A stretch of 43,812 nt of DNA from assembly GCA_013138965.1 (NCBI GenBank), contig WTBT01000010.1, positions 1 through 43,812 of the forward strand. Reading direction: 5' to 3'. Below are positions 33,407 through 41,968 of the stretch, piece after piece (the stretch's first letter is position 1; each line of letters opens with the position of its first letter). The notes beneath the pieces were generated by a model. That model saw only the letters and a list, made by a program, of their open reading frames with translations. It did not search any database and was not told where the DNA came from. Origin of the DNA: Candidatus Aegiribacteria sp. GTDB taxonomy: Bacteria > Fermentibacterota > Fermentibacteria > Fermentibacterales > JCC-6. The translations under genes were made by a program, and so were the position numbers.

Positions 33407-34783
33407 ATGATTGATCGAATATCCGTTAAATCCATTCTCAAGGGAGAATGCAAAGAGGAAAGAGTAACCGTATACGGCTGGATCCGAACTGCAAGGTCAG
33501 GTAAGAATGTTGCGTTCGCATCCATAACAGACGGTTCGGTTTCTTCCCCCTTGCAGATCGTATTCGACCGGGATAAATTCGACGACATCTCTGGGCTGGC
33601 CACCGGAGCCTGTATTAAAGTTACCGGCAGAATCGTCGAATCACCCGGTGCTGAGCAGTCCAGGGAAATCAGCGCGGAAAACCTGGAAATAATCGGTCCG
33701 GTCGGAGATGATTATCCTCTTCAGAAGAAAAAGCACTCAATCGAATTCCTCAGATCAATGCCCCACTTAAGGCCCAGAACCAACACTTTCAGCGCGGTAT
33801 TCCGGATGAGCCACCACCTCAGCCTTGCAATCCACAGGTTCTTTGATGAAAACGGTTTCTTCTTCATCCATGCGCCGCTTATTACCACAAGCGATGCCGA
33901 GGGCGCCGGAGAAGCCTTCCAGGTTACCTCCATGCCCCTGGACAGTATTACGCTGAAGAACGGTAATGTAGATTATTCGAAAGATTATTTCAAGAGACAG
34001 GCATTTCTTACAGTAAGCGCACAACTTGAGGCTGAACCTCTTGCCCTTGCCATGGGAAAAGTATACACTTTCGGCCCTACTTTCAGGGCTGATCCATCCG
34101 ATACACGATTTCATACGGCGGAATTCTGGATGATCGAACCGGAAATGGCGTTCTTCGACCTGGATGATGATATTTCTCTGATAGAGGATTTCATCAAATT
34201 TGCAGCCCGCTATCTTCATGATAAATGCGCCGAAGATATTTCCTTCTTCACCAGATTCTATGAAAAGGAACTCAAGGAACGCTACAGCATGCTCATGGAA
34301 AGCGATTTCGCTCGAATAACATATACTGATGCTGTTGAACTGTTGAAGAAAAACAAAGGCGGTTTCGAAGTCGCGCCCGAATGGGGAAGCGATATTTCCA
34401 CTGAATACGAAAGATTCCTGGCTGATGAGTACTTCGGATGCCCTGTTTTCGTGACCGATTATCCGGCAGCTATGAAACCTTTCTATATGCGGATGAACGA
34501 CGATGGGAGAACGGTTGCCTGTACCGACCTGCTGTTCCCCCAGGTCGGTGAAATTGTCGGTGGCAGCCAGAGGGAGGAAAGACTGGATGTTCTTAACATC
34601 CGCGCGAAGGAGTGCGGTATTGATTTAAACGATTATTCCTGGTACTTTGATTTAAGAAAATGGGGTTCAGCTCCCCATGCAGGATTCGGCCTCGGATTTG
34701 AAAGGTTGCTGATGTATCTCACCGGGATGGAAAACATACGTGACGTGATTCCATTCCCCAGGTCAAAGGGAAAGATGATGTGA
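33407..34783 (+). CDS. asnS: asparaginyl-tRNA synthetase
   Basis: Class IIb aminoacyl-tRNA synthetase charging tRNA-Asn. N-terminal OB-fold anticodon-binding domain (about 17-100, VTVYGWIRTARSGKN). Catalytic core: motif 2 FRADPSDTRFHTAEFWMIEP, Asn-specific GEIVGGSQREER and motif 3 HAGFGLGFERLLMYLTG. Length of 458 is standard. Separate AspRS is unlikely because the insertion and GG-SQRE motif are AsnRS type. ATG after GGGGGG. The nifJ gene starts 43 bases downstream on the same strand, so the two may be co-transcribed. No T-box leader is seen upstream. Confidence 0.96.
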   Translation: MIDRISVKSILKGECKEERVTVYGWIRTARSGKNVAFASITDGSVSSPLQIVFDRDKFDDISGLATGACIKVTGRIVESPGAEQSREISAENLEIIGPVGDDYPLQKKKHSIEFLRSMPHLRPRTNTFSAVFRMSHHLSLAIHRFFDENGFFFIHAPLITTSDAEGAGEAFQVTSMPLDSITLKNGNVDYSKDYFKRQAFLTVSAQLEAEPLALAMGKVYTFGPTFRADPSDTRFHTAEFWMIEPEMAFFDLDDDISLIEDFIKFAARYLHDKCAEDISFFTRFYEKELKERYSMLMESDFARITYTDAVELLKKNKGGFEVAPEWGSDISTEYERFLADEYFGCPVFVTDYPAAMKPFYMRMNDDGRTVACTDLLFPQVGEIVGGSQREERLDVLNIRAKECGIDLNDYSWYFDLRKWGSAPHAGFGLGFERLLMYLTGMENIRDVIPFPRSKGKMM

Positions 34784-34826
34784 AAACCAGAATACTATTT
34801 ATCTATATAGAACAGGATGGAGCATA

Positions 34827-37800
34827 ATGGACAGGAAAATGATCACTATTGACGGTAACGAGGCGACAGCCCGTATAGGACACAAGCTTAGCGAGGTTAT
34901 AGCCATCTACCCGATCACCCCCTCCAGCGGCATGGGCGAATACGCGGACGCATGGTCATCTCAGGGAAAAACGAATATCTGGAGAACGATCCCCCTGGTT
35001 CAGGAAATGCAGAGCGAAGGCGGTGCTGCCGCTGCTGTACACGGAGCGCTTCAGACCGGCGCGCTTACAACGACCTTCACCGCATCCCAGGGCCTTCTGC
35101 TGATGATACCTACGATGTACAAGATCGCTGCCGAGCTAACACCTGCAGTGTTCCATGTATCAGCCAGAAGCCTTGCGTGCCAGGCATTGTCAATATTCGG
35201 AGATCACAGTGACACCATGGGAGTCAGGCAGACGGGCTTCGCTCTTCTTGCAAGCGCCTCTGTCCAGGAGGCAATGGATCTGGCGGTGATAGCCCACGCA
35301 TCGACACTCAAATCAAGAATACCCTTTATCCATTTCTTCGACGGCTTCAGAACCAGTCATGAGATCCAGAAGATAGAACTGGTATCGGACGAGGTTCTTG
35401 AAAGCATGATCGATAACGAGCTTGTTATCGCGGTGAGGAACAGATGCCTTGATCCGAACAACCCGGTTGTAAGAGGCACCAGCCAGAACCCGGATGTTTA
35501 CTTCCAGGGAAGGGAAACGGTTAATCCATATTATCTGGCCACTCCGGGAATAGTACAGGATTACATGGACAGGTTCGGTGAGCTTACAGGAAGAAACTAT
35601 CATCTGTTTGACTATGTGGGCGCTCCGGATGCCGATACGGTAGTAATGCAGATGGCATCAGGGTGCGAAACCGCTCATGAAACAGTGGAATACCTCTGCA
35701 GCAGGGGTGAAAAGGTTGGACTGATAAAGGTCCGGCTTTACAGACCGTTCCATAAGGAAGCTCTCCTGAGCGCCATCCCCGATACAGTTAAGAACATTGC
35801 CATTCTGGACAGGACGAAAGAATCAGGCGCTCCGGGAGAACCTCTCTACCTTGACGTTGTCACCACACTGGCGGAGAACGGCAGAAACAATATCAGAGTC
35901 ATCGGAGGACGATACGGGCTGTCAAGCAAGGAGTACTGTCCATCAATGGTAAAGACCGTTATTGATGAGGTCAGGAAGCCAAAACCCAAGAATCATTTCA
36001 CTTTAGGTATCAACGATGATGTTACGGATACATCGATAGATGTTGATTACAGTTTCAAGCTCGAATTTCCCAATACAATTCAGGCTGTTTTCATCGGGCT
36101 CGGTTCCGATGGAACTGTGGGAGCCAACAAGAACAGCATCAAGATAATTGGCGAGGAAACTGACAACTACGCCCAGGGGTACTTCGTTTACGACTCCAAG
36201 AAGGCAGGCGCAAGAACTGTCAGTCATCTCAGGTTCGGCCCTGAACCCATAAGGCAGACATGTCTGATTTCAGCGGCTGATTTTGTCGGCTGTCACCAGA
36301 GCATCTTCCTTGAGAAGTACGATGTGCTCGGATACGCGGCGATGGGCGCTACATTCCTGCTCAATACCCCTTACGGCAAAGATGAAGCCTGGGATATGCT
36401 TCCAGGATCCGTACAGAAAGCCATGATAGAGAAGGAAATAAAATTCTACGTCATCAACGCCTACGATGTTGCAAAGGATACCGGCATGGGAGCAAGGATA
36501 AACACTATCATGCAGACATGTTTCTTTGCCATCTCAGGTGTACTTCCAAGAGAAGAAGCCATTCAGAAAATTAAGGATGCCATAAAGAAAACATACGGTA
36601 AAAAAGGTGATGAAATAGTCCAGAAGAATTACAATGCCGTTGATCAGACATTGAGCAATCTCTTCGAAGTGGATTATCCGAATAAGGTTACAAGCACCAT
36701 GGAAATACCTCCTACCGTACCTGAAGAAGCTCCTGAGTTCGTAAAACGAGTAACCGCAAAGATCATCAGGATGGATGGTGACAGTATTCCAGTTTCCGAT
36801 ATGCCCGCAGATGGAAGCTGGCCAACGGGAACAACTCAATGGGAAAAACGGAATGTTGCCCTTGAAATTCCCGTATGGGATGCTGACATGTGTATTCAGT
36901 GTGGATTCTGCAGCCTGGTCTGTCCCCATGCGGCGATCAGAATGAAAGTATACGAAGGTGCGCTCGTCGATAATGCACCTGAGACCTTCAAATCCGCGGA
37001 CGCAAAGGGCGGCAAGTTCAAGGACCTGAAATTCACTATTCAGGTAGCCCCCGAAGACTGCACAGGATGCGGAACATGCGTGCATGCATGTCCTGCCAGG
37101 AACAAGGAGAATCCTGAGATAAGAGCCATCAATCTGGCGGCTCAGTTACCCCTTCGCATGCCGGAGCGGGAAAACTACAGATTCTTCCTTGATCTTCCCG
37201 ACTACGACCGTAATGAACTTAATCCTTCAATAGTCAAGGAATCGCAATTGCTTCAGCCGTTGTTTGAGTACTCCGGCGCCTGCGCAGGATGCGGCGAAAC
37301 CGCATACGTGAAGCTCCTCACTCAGCTGTATGGAGACAGGGCAATAATCGCCAACGCCACGGGATGCAGTTCCATTTACGGGGGAAACCTGCCTACCACG
37401 CCTTACTCAAAGAACCATGATGGCAGGGGTCCCGCCTGGAACAACAGCCTTTTCGAAGATGCCGCTGAATTCGGTTTCGGTTTCAGGCTCACTGCCGATA
37501 AGCATAATCAGATAGCCAGGGAACTCCTCGAAAAACTGTCTTCGCAGGTTGGTGATAACCTTGCGGAAGCCATCCTGAGCGCTGAGCAGAATACCGATAA
37601 GGATATTTTCGAACAGCGTGCGAAGATCGTGGAGCTTCGTTCAGCACTGTCGAAGATTGACTCAACAGATGCACGGATGCTGGAAAGCGTAGCCGATTAC
37701 TTCGTACACAGAAGTGTCTGGACAATCGGAGGAGACGGCTGGGCGTACGACATTGGTTACGGAGGTCTGGATCATGTTCTTGCGCAGGGCAGGGATATGA

Positions 37801-38363
37801 ACATCCTTGTTCTTGATACCGGAGTTTACTCCAATACGGGAGGACAGTGTTCCAAGGCAACACCCCTTGCTGCAGTTGCTAAATTCGCTGATTCCGGCAA
37901 ATCACAGCCCAAGAAGGATCTTGCTATGCTTTGCATGAGCTATGGTAATATCTACGTTGCACAGGTGGCGCTGGGAGCAAACTACAATCAGACCGTCAAA
38001 GCATTTGTGGAAGCTGAAAGCTACAAAGGATCAAGTATCATAATCGCTTACACTCACTGTATCGCTCATGGTATTGATATGACCCGTGGCCTTGACGCAC
38101 AGAAGAAGGCTGTCAACTCAGGCTTCTGGCCGCTTCTCAGGTTCGATCCAAGGAGAATTGATATCGATGGAAAACCTCTTATGCTTGACAGTAAGGATCC
38201 TTCGATCACTTTCAAAGACTTCGCCTACAATGAAGCCCGTTTCAAGAGCCTGACGAAAACCAGGCCTGAGCATGCCGCGAAACTCCTTAAAGACGCGCAG
38301 GATGAGGTTACCCGCAGATGGAATATCTACAAGCAGATGGCTGAAATGAGCTGGAATATTTAG
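34827..38363 (+). CDS. nifJ: pyruvate:ferredoxin (flavodoxin) oxidoreductase
   Basis: Converts pyruvate and CoA to acetyl-CoA and CO2, reducing ferredoxin or flavodoxin: the central step of anaerobic fermentation. The 1178-residue single chain has the full fused order: N-terminal pyrimidine-binding domain (GNEATARIGHKLSEVIAIYP), gamma domain (about 420-610, FIGLGSDGTVGANKN), two 4Fe-4S clusters at residues 689 (CIQCGFCSLVCP) and 745 (CTGCGTCVHACP), and the TPP domain from 819 (CAGCGET, GGDGWAYDIGYGGLDH, SNTGGQ). The proximal cluster ligands CAGC are present. ATG follows GGAG. Strong terminator after the stop. Electron acceptors may include the ferredoxin-linked proteins in this window. Confidence 0.97.
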   Translation: MDRKMITIDGNEATARIGHKLSEVIAIYPITPSSGMGEYADAWSSQGKTNIWRTIPLVQEMQSEGGAAAAVHGALQTGALTTTFTASQGLLLMIPTMYKIAAELTPAVFHVSARSLACQALSIFGDHSDTMGVRQTGFALLASASVQEAMDLAVIAHASTLKSRIPFIHFFDGFRTSHEIQKIELVSDEVLESMIDNELVIAVRNRCLDPNNPVVRGTSQNPDVYFQGRETVNPYYLATPGIVQDYMDRFGELTGRNYHLFDYVGAPDADTVVMQMASGCETAHETVEYLCSRGEKVGLIKVRLYRPFHKEALLSAIPDTVKNIAILDRTKESGAPGEPLYLDVVTTLAENGRNNIRVIGGRYGLSSKEYCPSMVKTVIDEVRKPKPKNHFTLGINDDVTDTSIDVDYSFKLEFPNTIQAVFIGLGSDGTVGANKNSIKIIGEETDNYAQGYFVYDSKKAGARTVSHLRFGPEPIRQTCLISAADFVGCHQSIFLEKYDVLGYAAMGATFLLNTPYGKDEAWDMLPGSVQKAMIEKEIKFYVINAYDVAKDTGMGARINTIMQTCFFAISGVLPREEAIQKIKDAIKKTYGKKGDEIVQKNYNAVDQTLSNLFEVDYPNKVTSTMEIPPTVPEEAPEFVKRVTAKIIRMDGDSIPVSDMPADGSWPTGTTQWEKRNVALEIPVWDADMCIQCGFCSLVCPHAAIRMKVYEGALVDNAPETFKSADAKGGKFKDLKFTIQVAPEDCTGCGTCVHACPARNKENPEIRAINLAAQLPLRMPERENYRFFLDLPDYDRNELNPSIVKESQLLQPLFEYSGACAGCGETAYVKLLTQLYGDRAIIANATGCSSIYGGNLPTTPYSKNHDGRGPAWNNSLFEDAAEFGFGFRLTADKHNQIARELLEKLSSQVGDNLAEAILSAEQNTDKDIFEQRAKIVELRSALSKIDSTDARMLESVADYFVHRSVWTIGGDGWAYDIGYGGLDHVLAQGRDMNILVLDTGVYSNTGGQCSKATPLAAVAKFADSGKSQPKKDLAMLCMSYGNIYVAQVALGANYNQTVKAFVEAESYKGSSIIIAYTHCIAHGIDMTRGLDAQKKAVNSGFWPLLRFDPRRIDIDGKPLMLDSKDPSITFKDFAYNEARFKSLTKTRPEHAAKLLKDAQDEVTRRWNIYKQMAEMSWNI

Positions 38364-38378
38364 CTATCTGTAAATGAA

Positions 38379-38424
38379 GTAAGCCTGGCCTTTTCAATCA
38401 AGGCCGGGCTTACCTTTCTTCTCC
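38379..38424 (+). terminator. Rho-independent terminator after nifJ
   Basis: GTAAGCCTGGCCTT (38379-38392) pairs with AAGGCCGGGCTTAC (38400-38413), one mismatch in 14, seven-base loop, then CTTTCTTCT. Ends the asnS-nifJ unit. Confidence 0.8.
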
Positions 38425-38559
38425 ATCACCCTGCCATGGAATGTAGTCTGCACAAGGTTCGCAGACAAGCTCAAGCGGCTACGTCTGATTCGTCTACGGG
38501 GATGGGTATGGCCTGCAGTATACAGTCAGATTCTCTCAATGAGATATTAAGAACCACAT

Positions 38560-38895
38560 TCAGTAAATGCAGGCATCAAGAATGGAAAGCACTTCTGCAA
38601 TGAGGTCTTCAGAGCTCTTCTCGATGAACCTGGCTTTTCTGGAACGGAAATCTATCGATTTCACCTGTTCAACCATTACGAATCCTGTCAGGCTGCTATT
38701 CTCCGGAATTTGTACATGGAAGGGGAAATTTCGTGATGTGTTCGTTAGAGGGCAGACAATAGATAAACCGGTGCCACGATTGAACAGTTCTTTACTTACT
38801 ACGAGAGCAGGACGTCGACCTTTCTGTTCATGTCCGGATTGAGGATTGAAAGTTACTGCAATAATATCGCCCTGTTCGGGTACGTAGGACGTCAT
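38560..38895 (-). CDS. mazF: type II toxin, MazF family endoribonuclease
   Basis: mRNA-cleaving toxin of 111 residues, colinear with E. coli MazF: YVPEQGDIIAVTFNPQSGHE (4-23), QKGRRPALVVS with catalytic-site Arg28, CPLTNTS with Thr51/Thr53, and the VEQVKSIDFRSRKA strand-helix. Its ATG is three bases past the mazE stop, so toxin is made in step with antitoxin. Last gene of a minus-strand pair placed at the edge of the accessory island. Sequence specificity of cutting cannot be read. Confidence 0.94.
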   Translation of the reverse strand: MTSYVPEQGDIIAVTFNPQSGHEQKGRRPALVVSKELFNRGTGLSIVCPLTNTSRNFPFHVQIPENSSLTGFVMVEQVKSIDFRSRKARFIEKSSEDLIAEVLSILDACIY

Positions 38896-38898
38896 TTA

Positions 38899-39144
38899 TC
38901 ATTCCTCCCTGCCCACGGGTTTTCCCCAATCGACTTCTTCAGTTCCGTAATCTGCAGGGATTTCTGCTATGAGATTTTCAATGCGATATTTCCCTCGAAT
39001 CAGTTTTGAAGGAGCTATGATAATGATGCCTTCCTGAACCTTGATATCTACTTCATCACCGACATTAAGACTAGCATCTTCAAGAATGTTTTTTGCAAGG
39101 CGCAACCCCTGGCTGTTGCCCCATTTCTGAATTTTCGTATGCAT
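38899..39144 (-). CDS. mazE: MazE-type antitoxin, AbrB/SpoVT fold
   Basis: 81-residue antitoxin and autoregulator. The swapped-hairpin DNA-binding domain is clear: IQKWGNSQGLRLAKNIL (5-21) and LNVGDEVDIKVQEGIIIIAP (26-45). The acidic tail (PADYGTEEVDWGKP) is the toxin-binding part. First gene of mazEF, with GGTGG before the ATG and a near-consensus promoter upstream. The order antitoxin-toxin is normal. Confidence 0.94.
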   Translation of the reverse strand: MHTKIQKWGNSQGLRLAKNILEDASLNVGDEVDIKVQEGIIIIAPSKLIRGKYRIENLIAEIPADYGTEEVDWGKPVGREE

Positions 39145-39170
39145 TCTACCACCACCCTGTGTATATCCTA

Positions 39171-39199
39171 TGTATAGCCTTACTCTAACTGATTGTCAA
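39171..39199 (-). promoter_or_regulatory. mazEF promoter with TGTATA repeats
   Basis: Minus strand: TTGACA (39199-39194), 17 bases, TATACA (39176-39171), 27 bases before the mazE start. Two TGTATA direct repeats (39161-39166 and 39171-39176 on plus) cover the -10, a likely site for MazE/MazEF autorepression. Confidence 0.7.
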
Positions 39200-39202
39200 T
39201 AT

Positions 39203-39348
39203 CCCGTGTTTTGTCTGTAGTGATCCTTCGTCCCGAAAGAAAATTCATTGTGTATCCAGGGGCTGAAAGCTTCCCTCTCAAAGACGGAATACAGGCGATT
39301 TCCGTGGCGGATCTATGCCGGGAACTGCGCGACAGTCAGGCAAGTTGA
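39203..39348 (+). pseudogene. 3' remnant of an ATPase-like (DUF4143-type) gene
   Basis: The plus strand reads ILRPERKFIVYPGAESFPL then KDGIQAISVADLCRELRDSQ and TGA. The pattern VYPG-E-PL-GI-AI-L-L is how AAA/DUF4143 ATP-binding proteins of mobile toxin-like systems usually end. About 45 codons remain, without a proper start. Assignment from memory of the family, moderate at best. Confidence 0.4.
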
Positions 39349-39505
39349 TCCTTTTTCGGTTTTGCTTGATAATTGACATTGAAATCCATGAGATTGTCGA
39401 GTAATTTGTATGTAATCGAGGTTGAATTCGATTCAGCAGATGCTCCTGTGCAGGGCGGATACTATCCTGTGAAACTCCAGGTCTCGCAAGAAATTAGCCC
39501 GGCCT

Positions 39506-39539
39506 TGGTGGAGGCGGCGGGATTCGAACCCGTTACAGG
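39506..39539 (-). other. 3' end of a tmRNA/tRNA-like gene, att-site candidate
   Basis: On the minus strand the segment reads ACGGGTTCGAATCCCG followed by CCGCCTCCACCA: a complete T-arm, acceptor 3' strand and encoded CCA. It is close to the standard tmRNA 3' end (GCGGGTTCGATTCCCGC CGCCTCCACCA) and to some tRNA-Ser ends. No matching 5' half or other arms are found within several hundred bases, so this is a fragment such as is left when an element integrates into a tRNA or ssrA gene. Confidence 0.6.
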
Positions 39540-39588
39540 ACAACATGTTATACCATACAGAACCACAACACATTACTGACATAAATGA

Positions 39589-39825
39589 TACAAATCACTG
39601 CAAAACCAAACACTTAAGAAAAGAGGAAATCCTGGTCAGAGCAGAACCCACACAGAACCAGAACAGAATCCAGACAGAGTATTGCACTCAAAGTGTGTCA
39701 TATGTGTGTCACGGTCAGATCTGCCAGGCGATCTGAAATATATCATCGACGCCTGGTCGGAATTGCCGGTCGCAATCCGAAATGCAATCATGGCCTTGAT
39801 TCAGACAACAAAGAACGAAGGTTAG
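39589..39825 (+). pseudogene. tail of an integration-associated protein gene
   Basis: 78 in-frame codons ending SDLPGDLKYIIDAWSELP then VAIRNAIMALIQTTKNEG and TAG. The ending DL..I..AW..LP..IR.AI.A.I resembles the tail commonly seen at the C-terminus of tyrosine recombinases and their companion proteins in integrated elements. The upstream part is low complexity (Gln, Asn, Arg) and no start is visible. It lies next to the tRNA-like end, which supports an integration remnant. Confidence 0.4.
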
Positions 39826-40004
39826 TCTGTTTTTCCACGAACCAACGCCATGATAAGTAACCATTTTCTATCCAACCTTCAATCCCGATGGAATCTCCTC
39901 CTTTCCCCTGTGACGGGGGAATGACAAGCAGAAGAGGCCAGGTATCATGTCAGATGTTGCTGTACAACATGCAGATACTAGTCCTGTGACAGGATGACAA
40001 GTAC

Positions 40005-40106
40005 TTAATTAAAATCCTCCAGATTGAGAGAGATACTGGGAATAACCTCCTTGATTCTTCTTCTTCTTTTCAGATAATAGGAAGGATCTTTTGTCACACC
40101 TGTCAT
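40005..40106 (-). CDS. possible 33-residue protein in the island
   Basis: ATG at 40106 with GGTGG four bases upstream; encodes MTGVTKDPSYYLKRRRRIKE and ISLNLEDFN after VIPS. Basic middle, no family. Same strand as the primase remnant and the small ORF at 40194. May be a real small gene or a remnant. The surrounding 39826-40193 is otherwise without a gene. Confidence 0.3.
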   Translation of the reverse strand: MTGVTKDPSYYLKRRRRIKEVIPSISLNLEDFN

Positions 40107-40193
40107 AATCCACCGTTTATGAAGGGGGGCAGGAAGTTACGTGGTGACATCAGTCGATAATATCATGTCAGCCATCGTCACCACTTGTCAGTA

Positions 40194-40337
40194 TTACCGC
40201 CCTTTCTTCCCTCTCGACGGGATCGGCTTGAATCTGATTGTCAAGCGGCAATATGTTCTTCCTGTCTTGGTGTTCGTGAACCAGGTGGTATTAGCTTCTT
40301 CCTGCCAGAGAAGCTTCGACGTTGGATCGAAGAGCAT
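40194..40337 (-). CDS. 47-residue island protein of unknown function
   Basis: ATG at 40337 with GAGGAGGTG upstream, overlapping the TGA of the primase-like frame, so it was translated in series with it. Sequence features: KLLWQEEANTTWFTN, then RTYCRLTIRFKPIP and a basic end. I recognise no family. The strong ribosome-binding site and protein-like composition favour a real gene of a phage or plasmid module; the ORF can be read further upstream without support. Confidence 0.45.
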   Translation of the reverse strand: MLFDPTSKLLWQEEANTTWFTNTKTGRTYCRLTIRFKPIPSRGKKGR

Positions 40338-40338
40338 G

Positions 40339-40686
40339 TCACACCTCCTCGGCTGGGAAGCTGGGATGAGGCGGGACATCGTCTTCTTCGCTACCCCAGT
40401 CATCCTCATCCGGGGCTCCGTAGGTGATCGTCATAGAGCGCTCTCTGCTGGTTCTGTGGTCTTCAATCTTGATACCCTGCGTTGCCAGGGAAGTCTACGC
40501 CTCCTTGATTCGCTTACCCAGAGCAATTGCCGATCCTGGAAGTTCAGTGGGATCGTTGGCATACTCTCGAAGCTTATTAAGGAGATCTGTGGCGGTGATC
40601 CTGGGGAGGTAGGGGTGATCATGAAGAAGGGCTTCGAGGGTAGTAGGGGAAACAGAGTCAGAAAAGACTGAGTCAATGCGTAGCAT
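40339..40686 (-). pseudogene. primase-like C-terminal fragment with an internal amber codon
   Basis: One frame reads LEALLHDHPYLPRITATDLL ... DPTELPGSAIALGKRIKEA, then TAG at 40497-40495, then continues as protein (TSLATQGIKIEDHRTSRERS ... YGAPDEDDWGSEEDDVPP) to TGA at 40341. The pattern, with a TATxLL helix, LG.R...A and then a GI.I....S.R.R strand, is that of the C-terminal winged helix of phage and plasmid primase/DnaB-like replication proteins. The N-terminal domains are missing and a stop splits the rest, so I call it a pseudogene. Confidence 0.5.
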
Positions 40687-40739
40687 TATTCATGAACCAA
40701 AGTATTATCGATACAGATATATAAGCAATCGCAAGCAGG

Positions 40740-41147
40740 CTACTTTCTCATATCGATATTTAACCTATTTTCAATTAATGCTCTGATTCTATCAAGATCT
40801 GGAGTACTCTTATCCTGCTTGTGGAATAATTCTATCAATAGGAGATGTAGATTTTGTTTCTCAAAGTGGTAAACAACTCTTATTCCTGTTCTAACTCCTT
40901 TTCCTTTCAGACTTTTGCATGTGAATTTCTTTGCAATGAAATAGCCCTCGGTTTCATCATAAAGGCCTTGAATTTCAAAGTGTCCAAGAGATTCCGGAGG
41001 AGTACCGTATAAATGAACTGCTCTTACAGATGTGTTTATAAAATTGTCAAGATCATCTTCAAGAGTTCTGAAACGTTTTTTCAGTTTCTTTAGTTCTCTC
41101 GTGAAGCGACTATGTTTTTCTACACTGCATATACCTTCGAATTCCAT
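40740..41147 (-). CDS. RelE/ParE-like type II toxin
   Basis: 135-residue basic protein. SRFTRELKKLKKRFRTLEDD (helical start of RelE-type toxins), then AKKFTCKSLKGKGVRTGIRV and VYHFEKQNLHLLLIELFHK, the central strand pattern of the RelE/HigB fold with conserved Lys/Arg and a terminal Lys. It should cut ribosome-bound mRNA or inhibit a related target. It follows the XRE-Panacea antitoxin gene by 32 bases on the same strand, the expected pairing. Start ATG 41147 with GAGG upstream; a stronger AAGGAGG site serves a 17-codon overlapping frame starting at 41163. AT-rich like the whole island. Confidence 0.75.
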   Translation of the reverse strand: MEFEGICSVEKHSRFTRELKKLKKRFRTLEDDLDNFINTSVRAVHLYGTPPESLGHFEIQGLYDETEGYFIAKKFTCKSLKGKGVRTGIRVVYHFEKQNLHLLLIELFHKQDKSTPDLDRIRALIENRLNIDMRK

Positions 41148-41179
41148 TATTCCTCACAATCATAATTCCTCCTTTCGTG

Positions 41180-41944
41180 TTAATCCTCTCTCATTGAATA
41201 TTCAGGTGTTCTATAGAAAACGGATTCGTATTCTATATGATCTCCTTCCTTTGCGGTTATCCAAGGAATATCCTTATGAGAATATTCACTGATCTGTGTT
41301 GCATTCATTTCTCCTAAGCGACAAAGAACATCATTGATAGTGTCAAGTTCAGTACCAGTCAGCTTAGATATATTGGGTTCCCTACGAGGCAAGTATTTCG
41401 TTTGTGGATAATTAAAATATTTTTTGGAAACACGAGCAAGACTACCCTCCTCAATCATCTCTTCAACAAGTGTATGGAAATGAGTAGGCGTGGGTCCGTA
41501 TGTGTTCTTTATGTAAGTTGCTCCTATAAGCTGATCTTCGTACTTCTCATAGTAATCAAAATCAATAAAATATAGCAGTTTATATAACACTGTCTCACCG
41601 ATATTGGGTTTCGCGCCAATCCTGCAAAGTACATAAAGTAAGACTTCTTTGAACTTCTCAAAGTTGTTCTGAGGAATGCTGATTCTTACTTTACTCTGGT
41701 TCATATCGGGCTCAGAGATCGAATATTCAACAACTTCTTCAGGTTTTAAATCAGGATTAATTAAAATCTCAATAGATATGTTCATTACATTGGCAAACTC
41801 GATTAACTCTTCAACAGTAACCTTACGTCCGTTCCCTTCAATCTGAGTAATTGTGCTTCTACTAAGACCCATTTGTTTTGCCAGATCTTCCTGCCGCATA
41901 CCAAGTTTCTCTCTGAGTTTCTTGATATTCCCACCAATCTTCAT
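41180..41944 (-). CDS. XRE-Panacea (DUF4065/SocA-like) antitoxin
   Basis: Antitoxin and transcription factor. Residues 8-60 are an XRE helix-turn-helix (LREKLGMRQEDLAKQMGLSR, STITQIEGNGRKV). From about 95 (FKEVLLYVLCRIG) to 215 lies the Panacea domain with KLLYFIDFDYYEKY, GATYIKNTYGPTP and HFHTLVEEMIEEG. Panacea antitoxins are known for neutralising many unrelated toxins. Here the partner is the RelE-like gene just downstream. I start at ATG 41944 (GAGGAGG, eight-base gap); a TTG two codons earlier is less likely. It faces a divergent HNH gene across a shared promoter region with two operator-like palindromes that it probably binds. Confidence 0.88.
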   Translation of the reverse strand: MKIGGNIKKLREKLGMRQEDLAKQMGLSRSTITQIEGNGRKVTVEELIEFANVMNISIEILINPDLKPEEVVEYSISEPDMNQSKVRISIPQNNFEKFKEVLLYVLCRIGAKPNIGETVLYKLLYFIDFDYYEKYEDQLIGATYIKNTYGPTPTHFHTLVEEMIEEGSLARVSKKYFNYPQTKYLPRREPNISKLTGTELDTINDVLCRLGEMNATQISEYSHKDIPWITAKEGDHIEYESVFYRTPEYSMRED

Positions 41945-41968
41945 CTGCAATACCTCCTCTAAATGGTG

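Noticed and set aside
38430-38550. Arg/Leu-rich frame (KLKRLRLIRLRGWVWP) after nifJ, considered as a reverse-transcriptase remnant
   Set aside because: Too short, no start, no conserved motif of group II intron proteins.
39373-39579. 68-codon frame containing VEAAGFEP
   Set aside because: That string is the well-known false translation of a tRNA 3' end; it arises here from the tRNA-like fragment at 39506-39539.
40141-40671. 176-codon plus-strand frame in the island
   Set aside because: No ribosome-binding site or family; the opposite strand carries the primase-like fragment and the small ORF with a strong ribosome-binding site.
41148-41163. 17-codon frame with the best ribosome-binding site upstream of the RelE-like toxin
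   Set aside because: It overlaps the toxin start out of frame and has no protein-like sequence; at most a leader or coupling device.
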